Positions 36,960 to 48,030 are shown, counted from the stretch's first letter. The stretch is 64,000 bases of DNA from Prosapia bicincta (GCA_036971475.1 JBAIZL010000001.1:97639850-97703849); one strand, 5' to 3'. Translations and numbers: made by a program. The notes: a model not told the origin generated them from the sequence alone.

Positions 36960-37270
36960 CAATATATTACAATAAAAATATTGGCAAAACCCCTAATACA
37001 ACAAAAATAAAAAATAACTAATATTACATGTTACCTAAGATTAAACCTTTATGTACGTTTTGATGAACTTATCATCATCCTTAGAGGATCCTAATACAAA
37101 ATTACAATCTAGAATAATAATTTACAAGCTAGACAGACCTAGTCAGTCTAGGGCCCTCTAATGATGGTAATCGAAATGTACATAAGGGTTTAATCTCAGG
37201 TAACTTGCGATATTAATTCCTATTGATTATTTTTGTGGTATTCGGGTTTTTGCCAATATTTTATTGTAAC
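36960..37270. mobile_element. Inverted repeat with two decayed hammerheads
   Basis: Arms at about 36960-37095 and 37145-37270 are inverted copies. Matching blocks are CAATAAAATATTGGCAAAAA and its complement, and TTACCTAAGATTAAACC with GGTTTAATCTCAGGTAAC. The right arm reads CUAAUGA ... AUC GAAA UGUACAU A AGG (37158-37187). The left arm on minus reads CUAAGGA, U, GAUGA ... UCAUC, AAAA, CGUACAU A AAGG (about 37088-37045). Both have A in place of G5, and one has lost the GAAA; they are inactive relatives of the 27232 ribozyme. Confidence 0.6.
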
Positions 37271-37704
37271 AAGTAGCTAGAATTTGATAAGCCAAACAAA
37301 ATGACTGGATGACGTCTAGTAATTCGGAATAGAGAAATGTTATGGTTTTTCGTTGCCAGTATGGCTTATCTGAAAAAAGACTTCTTTTTTAACCGGGCTG
37401 AAGAGAGGTGTCATCTGCTATAACGACTTTCAGCAATATATCGTTAAATTTGATGGAATAACAAAATATTGAATCAATTGCACACAATAATCTGCTCCTC
37501 CTCAAGTCGTGGATTCTACTGCTGTCCTGCAACGAATAATTCGAAGAGCCTTTGTATGAGATCTTACATCAGACCGGGTTGTGGCAGATGTCTTCCGGTT
37601 GCGACATACATTTTAACTGTGTCGGCGACTTCGTCAAACACATGCTTCATTCGTGCGCCAATTACTGTAACATTATCGTTTGTTTATTCTTAATCCATCA
37701 ATGA

Positions 37705-37885
37705 TTTCGTAGGTTGTAATCTGGTTAAACCGAATAATGTTTCGGTCAGTTGTTATCTGGTTAAACCGGATAATTTTTTGTCACTGTATTAATCTGGTTA
37801 ATCAGATAATGTTTCGTTAGTTGTAATCTGGATAAACCGGATAATGTTTTTGTGAGTTGAATTCTCGTTAAACCGGATACTGTTT
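37705..37885. repeat. Short tandem repeat, ~41-46 bp unit
   Basis: Four to five diverged copies of a unit containing GTTGTAATCTGGTTAAACCG and GATAATGTTT. Inside the unit ATCCGGTTTAACCAGAT is nearly self-complementary, so each copy can form a small hairpin. It overlaps no credible gene. Confidence 0.8.
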
Positions 37886-37889
37886 TTAT

Positions 37890-39075
37890 AGGAATAACGC
37901 TTTTCGACAAGTCCTTGGCTGTTGCGGTTTTAACTAAGTATACTAGAAGAATTCCCTGACTAATACTCAATACACAATACTAGTACTCAGTTTGCAATTT
38001 CCTGCTTCAGTTACCATAGGTTTTAAATAAAATATTTTTATTAGCTCTAAATAATAATTATGCAAATAATGTTTTACCTGACAATGCAAAAAGCTTACTT
38101 TGAAAAGTATAAGCTCTATCGAAAAATCGCACGCACACACACGCGCGATCACAACCAAACACAGTATGGATAAGGGAACAAAATCATGGCTCATGCGTAT
38201 AGTACCTGAAGTGTTCTGTAGGACAGGTAAATACGTTAAGATAAAGTCTATGAAAACCTTAAAGGTGCTACTTTTTTGACTACGTTATCTTTTTTTAATT
38301 TTCGGTTAAATGTTCACATTTCCATTATTTTTATCTTTCTTTCTTTATCTATAGGTATCATTCATATCGATTTCCTTGAGTATAAATTGTATTATTTTTT
38401 TTTAATATTAAGCTACACGATAAAGAAAACTTTGAATACATTGAAGGTTTGTAACCTTTGTTTTCCTCCAAAGTTAACCTCTAAGATACATAAAGTGTTG
38501 TCAGTAAAATCCTCTAATTTGCATAAGTGTTCTTTGAAGAGCAAATAAACATCGACACCTTATCTAAACATGTCCGTGAAGTAGGCCTAGCTTTTACCAA
38601 GACATGTACAACATTGCAAATACTTGTAGAACATTTAGACCTTATTACAAAATATCAAACTTCAGACTCTGAGCTAGTTTTATATTTTTTTAAAGGTATA
38701 AATCTACTTTTGACATAATGGAATAAAAAATTACTACTAGTCTAAAGATCCCATGTACGGTAGCGTAAACAAGTTTTAAGATGCTGTTTCAGTCCCGAAT
38801 TTGTTAATGGGCGACTGATATGTAGTGCTGGCCACATTTTCTACTTTGACTGCCCTTGTAAGTAAGTCTGCCCCACCTCCTGTCTGTATCTCAAGGTATA
38901 AAAAAGGTGGTTATAATATATTAACTTTAAAATATTATTGGCATTGTTATGATTCCCAGCCCAAAGAAGGAACTATGATAATCCCCTCCGTTCTTCACGT
39001 ATATGTATCCTGTTAAAAGCTATCTAAATAAATGTGTAACCCAAAACCGGTTGCATTTATTCGATTGATCAACTT
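37890..39075. other. No gene recognised
   Basis: Contains short frames. One plus-strand frame, from about 38527 to 38718, reads HVREVGLAFTKTC and LVEHLDLITKYQ, which looks protein-like, but I recognise no family and it is short. It may be a relic of a retrocopy or transposon. Confidence 0.3.
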
Positions 39076-39125
39076 TTTAGATAAGATATTTTTTTTGAGA
39101 ATCGGATTTAATTTTTAAATCATCA

Positions 39126-39968
39126 GCTTCATGCCTCTCTCCTACAGCTTCATACCTCTCTCCCACAGCTTCATACCTCTCTCTTACAGCTTTATACCTC
39201 TCACACAAAGCTTCATACCTCACTCCAAAAGCTTCATACCTCTCTCCTACAGCTTCATACCTCTCACTCACAGCTTCATACCTCTCTCCTACAGCTTCAT
39301 ACCTCTCACTCACAGCTTCATACCTCTCTCTCACAGCTTTATACCTCACTCCCAAAGCTGCATACCTCTCTCCCACAGCTTCATACCTCTCTCTCACAGC
39401 TTCATACCTCTCTCCTACAGCTTCATACCTCTCACTCACAGCTTCATACCTCTCTCTTACAGCTTCATACCTCTCTCTTACAGCTTCATACCTCTCACTC
39501 ACAGCTTCATACCTCTCTCCTACAGCTTCATACCTCTCACTCACAGCTTCATACCTCTCTCTTACAGCTTCATACCTCTCACTCACAGCTTCATACCTCT
39601 CTCCTACAGCTTCTTACCTCTCACTCACAGCTTCATACCTCTCACTCACAGCTTCATACCTCTCTCCCACAGCTTCATACCTCTCTCTCACAGCTTCATA
39701 CCTCTCTCTTACAGCTTCATACCTCTCACTCACAGCTTCATACCTCTCTCCTACAGCTTCATACCTCTCTCTCTCAGCTTCATACCTCTCACTAGCAGCT
39801 TCATACCTCTCACTCACAGCTTTATACCTCACTCCCAAAGCTGCATACCTCTCACTCACAGCTTCATACCTCTCTCCCACAGCTTCATACCTCTCACCCA
39901 CAGCTTCATACCTCTCTCCCACAGCTTCATAGCTCTTACCCACAGCATCATACCTCTCTCCCACAGCT
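39126..39968 (-). repeat. 21-bp coding-phase minisatellite, ~40 copies
   Basis: Units of exactly 21 bp built on CTTCATACCTCTC plus a variable CTACAG / TCACAG / CCACAG end. Because the period is a multiple of three, several frames stay open on both strands: minus gives a seven-residue repeat (ERYEAVG / ERYEAVS / ERYEAVR), plus gives SFIPLSY/SFIPLTH. The minus reading would form a charged helical repeat. It runs from about 39964 to 39077 with a single stop codon at 39614-39616 (TAT to TAA) and ends DDLKIKSDSQKKYLI. An acceptor-like polypyrimidine tract and TTAG lie at about 40000 on the minus strand, so an old exon cannot be excluded, but a non-coding minisatellite is the simpler reading. Confidence 0.9.
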
Positions 39969-40312
39969 ACATTAAGGCCAAAATTAGAGTAGCTTTCTAA
40001 GAAAATAGGTTAATCTGAATAATTAAAATATACTACTAATAGTAATCTTTGGTGAAACGTGACAAAAATGCTACTCAAAATTCGAATAGTTCTCTCCGCA
40101 ACTAATTTGCTGTTCTCATATCAGACGTTGTATAAGGTGTAATATTTCAAAGTGTTAGTTTGAAAAACCATCTGGTAATACTATCCACTGTCATGTACTC
40201 ATAGTACAAATCTCAAGTGAGCACTTGCATTTAGAGGACAGTTAACATAACTTATTACGTTGTAGTTACACGACATTGCTTGTGGAATATGCGGTACTAG
40301 ATTAACTGTATT

Positions 40313-40562
40313 AAAAATGTGACAATCTTACTTTAGTGGTGTATGTGTTTGTAACAAATAGAAAAATGTGATAATCTTACTTTAGTGGTGTATGTGTTTG
40401 TAACAAATAAAAAATGTGATAATTTTACTTTAGTGGTGTATGTGTTTGTAACAAATAGAAAAATGTGATAATCTTACTTTAGTGGTGTATGTGTTTGTAA
40501 CAAATAGAAAAATGTGATAATCTTACTTTAGTGGTGTATGTGTTTGTAGAACAAATAGAAAA
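40313..40562. repeat. ~49-bp minisatellite, five copies
   Basis: Five nearly identical units of about 48-52 bp, each with AATGTGATAATCTTACTTTA and GTGGTGTATGTGTTTGTAAC. Differences are limited to a few substitutions and A-run length. Confidence 0.95.
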
Positions 40563-40622
40563 ATGGAATGAAAGGCCTAAACTAACAATACATTTGTGGA
40601 ATTCAATATAACTTTATGCTAT

Positions 40623-40655
<33 letters not shown>

Positions 40656-40720
40656 ATTCTTGTGTATTAATAAAGAACATAAGTCAAAATACAAATACAA
40701 GAATTATAATTGAATTTACA

Positions 40721-40765
40721 ATTCAAAGCTTTTCGTTGGCTAACAGTATCAACATCATCAGGAAT
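40721..40765 (-). ncRNA. Hammerhead ribozyme, AAGCUU family
   Basis: Minus strand: AUUC, CUGAUGA, extra U, GUUGA, loop, CCAAC, GAAA, palindrome AAGCUU, U, GAAU. Helix I is fully paired. Helix II has an A-C mismatch at its loop end, where its plus-strand twin at 41320 has G-C. Confidence 0.66.
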
Positions 40766-40849
40766 ATTACACAATTAAAATTAACATATGTGCAAATTAG
40801 ATCAAATAAATAGCTATGCCAAATCAATTACAATGTTGCTGAAATTTTT

Positions 40850-41026
40850 ATTTTGCTGCCCCAACACTACAAACACTGAATATATTATGAAATTTAGATT
40901 TTACTTGTATTTGTTCATTTATCAACTCATTATTAGTATTATATTTATGTATTTCTAAAGCTTCATAAATATTAATTCTCAGGCCTTTGTTAATTTCTTT
41001 TACAAGTGTCATATTATCTATATTAG
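40850..41026 (-). pseudogene. Penelope-like GIY-YIG C-terminus, left arm
   Basis: Inverted twin of 41050-41237, covering the same C-terminal residues (the LRINIYEALEIHKYN region) as the complete element at 57.9 kb. It is truncated at the palindrome centre. Confidence 0.65.
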
Positions 41027-41049
41027 GAAATAAGTGAAAATAATTTCTC

Positions 41050-41237
41050 AGTTATTTCCTAATATAGATAATATGATACTTGTAAAAGAAATTAACCAAG
41101 GCCTGAGAATGAATATTTATGAAGCTTTAGAAATACATAAATATAATACTAATAATGAGTTGATAAATGAACAAATACAAGTAAAATATAAATTTGATAA
41201 TATATTTAGTGTTTGTAGTGTTAGGGCAGCAAAATAA
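41050..41237 (+). pseudogene. Penelope-like GIY-YIG C-terminus, right arm
   Basis: Reads FPNIDNMILVKEINQGLRMN, then IYEALEIHKYNTNNELI and FDNIFSVCSVRAAK, closely matching the end of the protein at 57881-58237 (FPNIENMIVIKEINKGLRMN and TIFNVYNVTATK). The catalytic half of the GIY-YIG domain is missing because the copy is 5'-truncated at the palindrome centre. Confidence 0.8.
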
Positions 41238-41319
41238 AAATTTTAGCAACATTGTAATTGATTTGGCATAGCTATTTATTTGATCTAATTTAGACATATG
41301 TTAATTTTAATTGTTTAAT

Positions 41320-41364
41320 ATTCCTGATGATGTTGGTACTGTTAGCCAACGAAAAGCTTTGAAT
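41320..41364 (+). ncRNA. Hammerhead ribozyme, AAGCUU family
   Basis: Best copy of this family. Helix I is AUUC (41320-41323) with GAAU (41361-41364). CUGAUGA is 41324-41330, with one extra U at 41331. Helix II is GUUGG (41332-41336) with CCAAC (41346-41350). GAAA is 41351-41354, helix III is the palindrome AAGCUU (41354-41359), H17 is U at 41360. All core nucleotides are canonical. It lies 83 bases after the GIY-YIG stop codon, the position expected for the terminal repeat of a Penelope-like element. Confidence 0.78.
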
Positions 41365-41429
41365 TGTAAATTCAATTATAATTCTTGTATTTATATTTTG
41401 ACTTATGTTCTTTATATATATATAGCAAC

Positions 41430-43400
41430 TATCATTTAAAAAAATATTATTCCTATTATCACATTTACCACTTTTTCAGCCGAAGTTGATAGGCCTATAA
41501 TGTGGGAGAAAAAGTAAAGACCAAAGCACACTTATCGTGATCCATACTAATCGAAAAGTTCTATACATTCTCGTATCGAGTATAAAACATACCCGTATAA
41601 AGACATTTACGCAGCTCGCATAGTTGATCGTACTATTTAACGAAATATTTCCTGATGCGCATATTAACTTTTACACTCTAAACATATTTAGATTAATGAA
41701 AGAATTGTTTTAAAATGTCTGCCTTACAACATTTATTTATTTCAAATATATTTATGAAACAATCGAGTAGAAATAAGTTCAAATCGTTCTAATAAAACTT
41801 CTGTATGAAATACTTTAAAGTGTGTAACCTAAATTAATATGTTGAATTGAAGATTAAACAGAATAAAGAGCAGTGTCAGTGAACACAAGGCTAAAATTGG
41901 TTGTCTCGTTTTCTCTTTGTTCTTTGCTAGATGACCTGCTTTCTTCCAGCATCATGGAACCTGTCACTTATACCGTTGTAATTACTGCCGTTATATTGTT
42001 TGATACTGATTCCTACAATGAGGCCTACATATTACATTATCATATTACTATTTAAATCCGAAACGTTTCGTATAAAACCAGTTGTTCTTCTTATATGCTT
42101 CATATAAGTAAAGGAAAACGTGTTCGCCAAAACAGTCTTAATCACTTTGCTCTTGACTGCAAGAAGCGAAGGAAGTGGCGATCCCATTCATAAAACGTTT
42201 TTTTTTCATAATGGAAGACAGGTTATGTCGGATTACGCAAGAGCCGAAGAACCTGCAGCTGGAATGCCAATTAAGCGTCTACTGTCAGCTGCTCGACCCA
42301 CATTCTGCAACTACATTTGTTAAAGCACTCATGGCGCACAACTATTTTGTAAGATCTGGCCTGCCACCTTCCTGAAACACTATCAGCCCTATCGCTCCAC
42401 ATTAGGTTTTGTAACTGGGAGTGATAAAATTATATGTTTTTATTAATTAATTATGGGTCTATCGGTTTTGTACAAAGAGAGCGGCCGCGTGTTGGCTTAC
42501 AGTAACGGCTTTCAGCGGCCCGGCCTGGTGTTATGAAACCGAATCTGTGTAGCCCTAGATGTCACTCTGAACACTGTTATTACTAAGAACTGTTATTTGC
42601 ACAATGATTTATTGCACTGCTAATACTTTTAAAGGGTCTTACAAGTTAATAATTTTGTAAATTTTAAATTTTTACTCAATTTTTCTCAATTTAATTTATT
42701 TTATTGTGAAAATAGTTCTAGTTATGTGACGAATTTTTCGACGCATAAAATAATACAACTTTTGTGTTTTCGAATTATCCACCAAATACATTGTAGGTAA
42801 TTTAAAATTAATTTAGAGGTGAAAATATTTTAAAACCTTTATTTAATACAAATGCTACACAAAATTTATTAATTGAGTAATTCCTTGATTATTTTACCCG
42901 TCTTTTCATTTTAACAAATTTTTCGACTAATCCTTTAGATACAAATTCCATTTAAAAAAATTCTAAAACTGTACGCCTATACACAAACATGCATGGTCAA
43001 ATAAATGTAAATCTGATTCAACCTGCGTATTTCCAATGCTTTCAAAAACACAGCCTAAACCTTACATGCAAGCCGCCTAACCCTATAAAACCTAAAACTG
43101 CGGAAGTAATAAAAAAATTATCCTTCGGTTAATATTATCCTTCGGAAGTTATTATAATAAAAATATAATAAAATAACAATAGTATAACATATCCACAAGT
43201 TTATTAATACCAAGAAATATTAAAAAAATAATAATTTCATACTCAGGCTAAAAAAAAATTATTTTATTTACCTTATTGCACTATTTATGATATTTTGTGG
43301 TAGCCATGACAAGAGTTTAAGGTTGTATAATAGAGGTTTCGACGACAACTAGATGGGGGATAAAAATTCATATACATCTTAAAAACATATTTCTAGAGAT
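41430..43400. other. No gene recognised
   Basis: AT-rich with a few GC-richer patches (42120-42400 and 42480-42540). Two overlapping short plus-strand frames at 42120-42375 have no recognised similarity. Confidence 0.35.
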
Positions 43401-43404
43401 TGGA

Positions 43405-43476
43405 AGGTTGGCGCAGTGCCAGGGCACGCTAGACTTCTAACATGAAGTTCTCAGTTCGATTTTGGCTGGACCCCAC
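43405..43476 (+). repeat. tRNA-derived sequence (Arg-like), SINE or pseudogene
   Basis: TTGGCGCAGTGCCAGGGCAC matches an A box with D arm. GACTTCTAACATGAAG resembles an anticodon arm with TCT at the anticodon position. CAGTTCGATTTTGG resembles a B box with T arm. The acceptor ends do not pair and the B box departs from consensus, so a working tRNA is unlikely. Confidence 0.55.
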
Positions 43477-43479
43477 AAA

Positions 43480-44120
43480 TTATAGTAGTTTAATTATTTA
43501 ATAAATATTTGAAAATAACATCAATCATAATCCACTGTAGATTTTTTTAAAAATATATTTGAACTTGATTGGATGAATGAAAACGTATTTTAATAACTAA
43601 AGTGCTTCTAGAAAATGCTTATAGTTTAAAGGTAGTTCTAAAGAGAAAATAGTTCGTTTTTGCAAGATACTTCTGAAGAGAAAATATTATATGTTCGTTC
43701 TAATTTAAACTTTAGATTTGTGGTTTTTTACTGCTGATATGTGAAACGCCTTTGTAGTTCCTTTAAACTATGACCTTAGTCTTCTGCAGTTCTTTTACAT
43801 AATCTTGTCAAAATATTTATTCGAACATATTTCTTTCAAATTTGAATCGATCCCGACAAAGTCCATCCAAGTTAACAGACGTTTGGTTTAGGTGGGCTTT
43901 TCTATTTCTTTGTCATTGAAAATGCCTTTTGCCCCTGAGTACAACTCAAACTCGGTGGAATTCCAAATAAATACTAGAGGGTGCTATAAGCATTCGGTAC
44001 AAAAAATTATATTTTGTCTGACAAATGCAATCCTATTACCGAAAGTCTATATGTTATCTTAACCCTAGAATCACATTAATGTATCACAAGATAGTTCTTA
44101 AACGAAAATATTAAATCGTG
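43480..44120. other. No gene recognised
   Basis: AT-rich sequence downstream of the tRNA-like head. It could include a SINE body, but no terminal poly(A) or repeat was identified. Confidence 0.3.
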
Positions 44121-44126
44121 TCTTTG

Positions 44127-44480
44127 TTTTTTTTTTTTTTTTTTTTTTTTTTGTTTTACCCGGGTCTGAGCCCCTAAAACCCGCTCAGCCCTCGTGGCAG
44201 CCAACCTCTAGCGAGCTACCTCCGTCTCCTATGCGCATGCGGTTAGTATCCCTACCGCGAGTGAAGGAAACGGGATTGATTGCCCATGTACCAAGCTCAT
44301 AAGCTCTTTCCATGGAGAATCAGGAGATAGTGAAATGAAACAGTACGGTAAGTGTCGCGCTAAGAGCGGGATGAAAAAATCTGGCAAGAAAGAAACCCTG
44401 CCAGGAAAAATCCCGCGACAGATCATGCAGGAACCCTGGGGGCTTGGATCACCTTATGCTAAGGAATAAGGAAAGGTATT
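44127..44480 (-). mobile_element. Poly(A)-tailed retroposon 3' part
   Basis: A T-run at 44127-44152 abuts ~330 bp of markedly GC-richer DNA. On the minus strand this is a GC-rich sequence ending GGGCTCAGACCCGGG, TAAAAC and a poly(A) tail, the form of a LINE 3' end or SINE. No A/B boxes and no reading frame of recognised type were seen, so the class is open. GC-richer sequence continues to about 44740. Confidence 0.5.
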
Positions 44481-44759
44481 ACCTTGCAAATACCTTGTTA
44501 GTGAGTCTATGGCAGGAATGACATGCACCTCTTCTTCTGCTGCCTACTCAAAACTGAAAAGGCATGCAATCAAATTAGTACTTCCGTTGGGGCTAAGCTG
44601 CGGCCCTGGAGATGTGCCAATGCGTCACATGGAACATAACTGTGAAGCAGAATTTATTAGTATGTATATTTTATTTTGGTGGTATGGTGTGAGCTAGGCG
44701 GTCAGTAAGGACAGCGGCCGTCTGTGTGTGTCGTGGGTGGGGTCATATCTACCCAGTGA

Positions 44760-46135
44760 GGAAATGAGTGTTGATGTTGTATCTTGTCCTTGTATTTTAG
44801 TCTACACTGGTGGCTCTATCTATCAGCAATGATAGATATTTAGTTGCTATAGACTAGGGTATTATAATTCTATAATTGTTTTAGATAACTGTGACGTGAT
44901 ATGAATTCGAAAATATTTTTTTTTCAAACTTGAATCGATTCCGACACCATAATTCCAAATTAACAGATGATTGTTTTAAATGGGTCTTTATACCACGTTA
45001 TCATTGTTTAGAATTATCTTTTGTCGACAAGAAGAACTCACACTTTTCTGATACTCAAATAACTAGTGCTGGTCGTTTTCTGCCCAGACACCAGAGCTAC
45101 GAGCAGCGTTTTGAATGCAGATACCTTTTGGGTGATTCCCGATATTCAGAACCTACTGAGGGAAAAATTACAAATAGAGATCATATAAGAAGATTTATTA
45201 TTAAAGTAGTGTATATCATTGCTGTCTAATGCTTTCAAAGAGTTAAATAAGAAATAATTTTCTATAAAATCGAAAAATCATATCTTGTATCTGCATCAAA
45301 ATTAGAATAAACAAGAACTTCCCGCTTGAAAATAAAACGTTACAGTAAAACTGCACACATTTTTTTTACGTTACGTCTAGATTTATTTACTTTAATATTA
45401 CTCAACACTTGTCAAATAAATCTCAACAAAGAGGGTCTATCATTTCATGACATCATCACGCCCAAGGACTATGTGTTTGCGCATACCAACATCTAGTTTC
45501 TTCACGATTCAATCGATAACTCAGTCAATCATTTTCCGTTCGATAAGTATTCAGTCAAAACAATCATCTTTATTGTTCGGCCTTAGTTGGCAAGTGTACA
45601 CTGAGCGGTTCAATGAGGTTTGCTGCAGGCGACGATAGAATCGAGACAAGAGTGAAAATATAATAAGTAATATTATACACGAGCGAAAAGTCTGGTCGTG
45701 CGGCTTTATATAACACTTAAGTAGCTGATCAGGCTGTTGCAACGCTGCACGTCATGTGGTCTAATTACCGGAGAATTTGGAAGTTAATTTTAAAACAGGT
45801 ACACTGATTTCTTCTACAAGTAACGCGACGCTCATTAGCGTATGCTTTTACGAAATATAAATTATTTGTCCAGCTTTCATTTGCAGTTTCTTATTTTACG
45901 GGCGTGTACTGTTGCTGTTTTGAGTACAAAAACCATTATATATAAATTATTACAGTTAAGGAGAGAAAGTGTGTTGCATTCTATAAATATAAATCAAATT
46001 CTATAAAATTATAAATAAAAGGTTACTAATAAACTTAAATATTTTATCTAAATTTATTTTCAAAGTTTTAAACCATTTGAACGAATCTTAAGTATTAAAT
46101 TTATGAATTTTATAGTCCATTACATTCGGTGAATC
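44760..46135. other. No gene recognised
   Basis: Mixed composition with short frames on both strands. The longest, plus-strand 44930-45229, has no recognised domain. Confidence 0.35.
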
Positions 46136-46206
46136 TTATTAATCACTTAAACAATAGTTTATGACTATCCGAACTTTGAATTTAGTAAATTTGTTAAAAC
46201 TTACTG

Positions 46207-46252
46207 AGGCAGAACGTTTTCGATCGCTATGTGCCGATCTTCATCAGTGTCT
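46207..46252 (-). ncRNA. Hammerhead ribozyme, AACGUU family
   Basis: Minus strand: CUGAUGA (46247-46241), one extra A, helix II GAUCG with CGAUC (five perfect pairs), GAAA, palindrome AACGUU, C as H17 (46212), then UGCCU. Helix I pairs UG-CU with AG-CA around one C-A mismatch. The core is canonical, but helix I is weaker than in its twin. Confidence 0.6.
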
Positions 46253-46389
46253 TCTGCTTGGAGATGTTGGGTCAAGCGGTGACGGTTTTAAAGGTAGGTT
46301 TTCGATAGTATCAAAGGGTATGTGTGATTTGTATTGTGTTACACAATACTTTAAAACCGTCACCGCTTGACCCAACATCTCCAAGCAGA

Positions 46390-46435
46390 AGACACTGATG
46401 AAAATCGGCACATAGCGATCGAAAACGTTCTGTCT
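46390..46435 (+). ncRNA. Hammerhead ribozyme, AACGUU family
   Basis: Plus strand: helix I AGACA (46390-46394) with UGUCU (46431-46435), five perfect pairs. CUGAUGA is 46395-46401, followed by one extra A. Helix II is AAUCG with CGAUC, where a G-to-A change gives one A-C mismatch at its base. GAAA is 46421-46424, palindrome AACGUU 46424-46429, H17 C at 46430. Confidence 0.62.
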
Positions 46436-46502
46436 CAGTAACTTTTAACAAATTTACTAAATTCAAAGTTAGGATAGTCATAAACTATTGTTTAAGTGAT
46501 TA

Positions 46503-47755
46503 ATATTAAATTTAATAACAAAATAGACAAAAAAAATTAATAAAATAAAAAGATAAAACAACAAGAAATAATATTTTCTTCTAAATTCTTTTTCGTGCAG
46601 TTCTGTATTAATTCCTACTTGACCAAAATAATTGTTTTTAATTGATAGATTTAGGCTACTCAAAATTATTAGCAAGTATAATATAAAGCTATTTTAAGTT
46701 TACTATTGTAATAAACTGGACTTATATTTACTGTAAGCCTATACACAAATACAGTTATAGTGGTATATATAAAATGTTAACCTTTTGTAACTTTAATGAA
46801 CTTCACAAGGTACTTTTTCTACACACAAAGTACTGAAAACATCTTACTTTAAATCCTATTTTAAATCCTACTTCATACTTGAAAAGTTTAAATTATTCAC
46901 TTGGTTCTTGGGTTCCTTTAAGAAGTTTATAGGTGAGTAGCCATAAATACCTATCTTAATTCGGATGAGAGCAGGCCTACTGCAGGGTAATGTTTGTTTT
47001 TAATATATTTTAACAATCACAGATTGTCTAATTTTGTGTCTCTAATAAGTAAATCTATTTATAGTTATTTTTCCTATATTTACTATTCATTGACTTAAAA
47101 TAATTTAATATTAGTAAATATTATTTCATTTTTGCCTGGTAACTTATTCTATACTTTTACCATATTTTTTTTTGCATCGGTCATTTTGGCCGTTGCAACA
47201 TATATAGCTATAATCGCTCCTGTTTTCTCTACCATGGTTTTTATGTTCCTTCCTTATTCCTACCCATGCTCATGATCCTTCCATGCCCTTTCTAAGTGAT
47301 AATAGTCATGTTTTATCGCCTTAAAAAGCAATTCCTAGATGTGTGAGTGAGATGTGATTGGATAAATTAGTAGAGTTAAGAAATCATTAAAGAAATACAA
47401 TTTACTCTCATTTCCAGAAATATTTTTAAAAGAAACTATTTAATGTGAGATTTTAATTTTTTTTACTTTTACCTTAATCGGACCATCAGTTAAATTAATT
47501 TATTAATAATGAAACAAACAAAGTACACATTTAACAATTGAAAATATTGTAAGTTACACAGTAAAATCAACTGAATGAAGTGTACTGTCCGCGAGGAGAA
47601 AATAATTGGAAAACTATGTAGACAAGTTTGTGAAACATCTTCTTTTACCAGACTTGTAAAAAGGCTAATTGGCAAATTGGTAAAGTTTAAATTGCCAATG
47701 CAATCTTAACACATTTCCATATAAAAACAAGAATAAAGTATGTCCACTAGCCTAC
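46503..47755. other. No gene recognised
   Basis: AT-rich with no credible frame or repeat. Confidence 0.35.
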
Positions 47756-47779
47756 ACGTTCACTCATTGGCATACGTTT

Positions 47780-48030
47780 TTGATGAATGTATGTCTTTAA
47801 GGAGAGCTGGTTCTCCTTTTATTTTGTCATGAAACTCATCAGAAGTTAGTCCAACATTGCACTTCAGCATAAGCATTGCTCTTAAAGTTAGAATGTTCAA
47901 TTGAGATATATTTTCAGTCCATATATTGTTCATGTTAGTAAACACTCGTTCAACTGGAGCATTAGTTTCTGGCAGACACAGAAGCAACTCAGAGATGTAA
48001 CGTAAGTTTTCGTAAAGAATGTTCTTTTGT
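47780..48030 (-). pseudogene. hAT transposase dimerisation-domain relic
   Basis: The minus strand reads LRYISELLLCLPETNAPVER, VFTNMNNIWTENISQLN and TLRAMLMLKCNVGLTSDEF, the pattern of the hAT C-terminal dimerisation domain (LxLPxSNAxVERVFSxMNxIWT). It belongs to a different hAT branch from the relic at 1805-2190. Upstream it runs into unrelated sequence (48060-48180), so only the C-terminal end survives. No termini were identified for this copy. Confidence 0.65.

Larger units (their letters stand above)
40655..41420. mobile_element. Head-to-head palindrome of Penelope-like 3' ends
   Basis: Arms 40655-41030 (minus orientation) and 41040-41420 (plus) are nearly identical inverted copies joined by about 10 bp. 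Each holds, from centre outwards, the last ~60 codons of the GIY-YIG region, a hammerhead, and the terminal sequence ending ACTTATGTTCTTTA/TAAAGAACATAAGT. (TA)n lies directly outside both ends (40622-40636 and 41414-41426). It has only 3' ends, so it is two 5'-truncated copies in inverted orientation. Confidence 0.8.
46140..46502. mobile_element. Inverted repeat carrying two hammerheads
   Basis: Arms 46140-46293 and 46351-46502 are nearly perfect inverted copies of ~153 bp around a ~57-bp centre. Each arm carries a complete hammerhead-like core pointing outwards. The arm sequence is unrelated to the AAGCUU and AUGUACAU families. No ORF is present; it may be an inverted pair of terminal fragments of another Penelope-like lineage, or a small independent ribozyme-bearing element. 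Confidence 0.65.

Noticed and set aside
42120..42375. Two overlapping ~66-codon plus-strand frames.
   Set aside because: No recognisable motif, no conserved partner, and the length is within chance expectation for a GC-richer patch.
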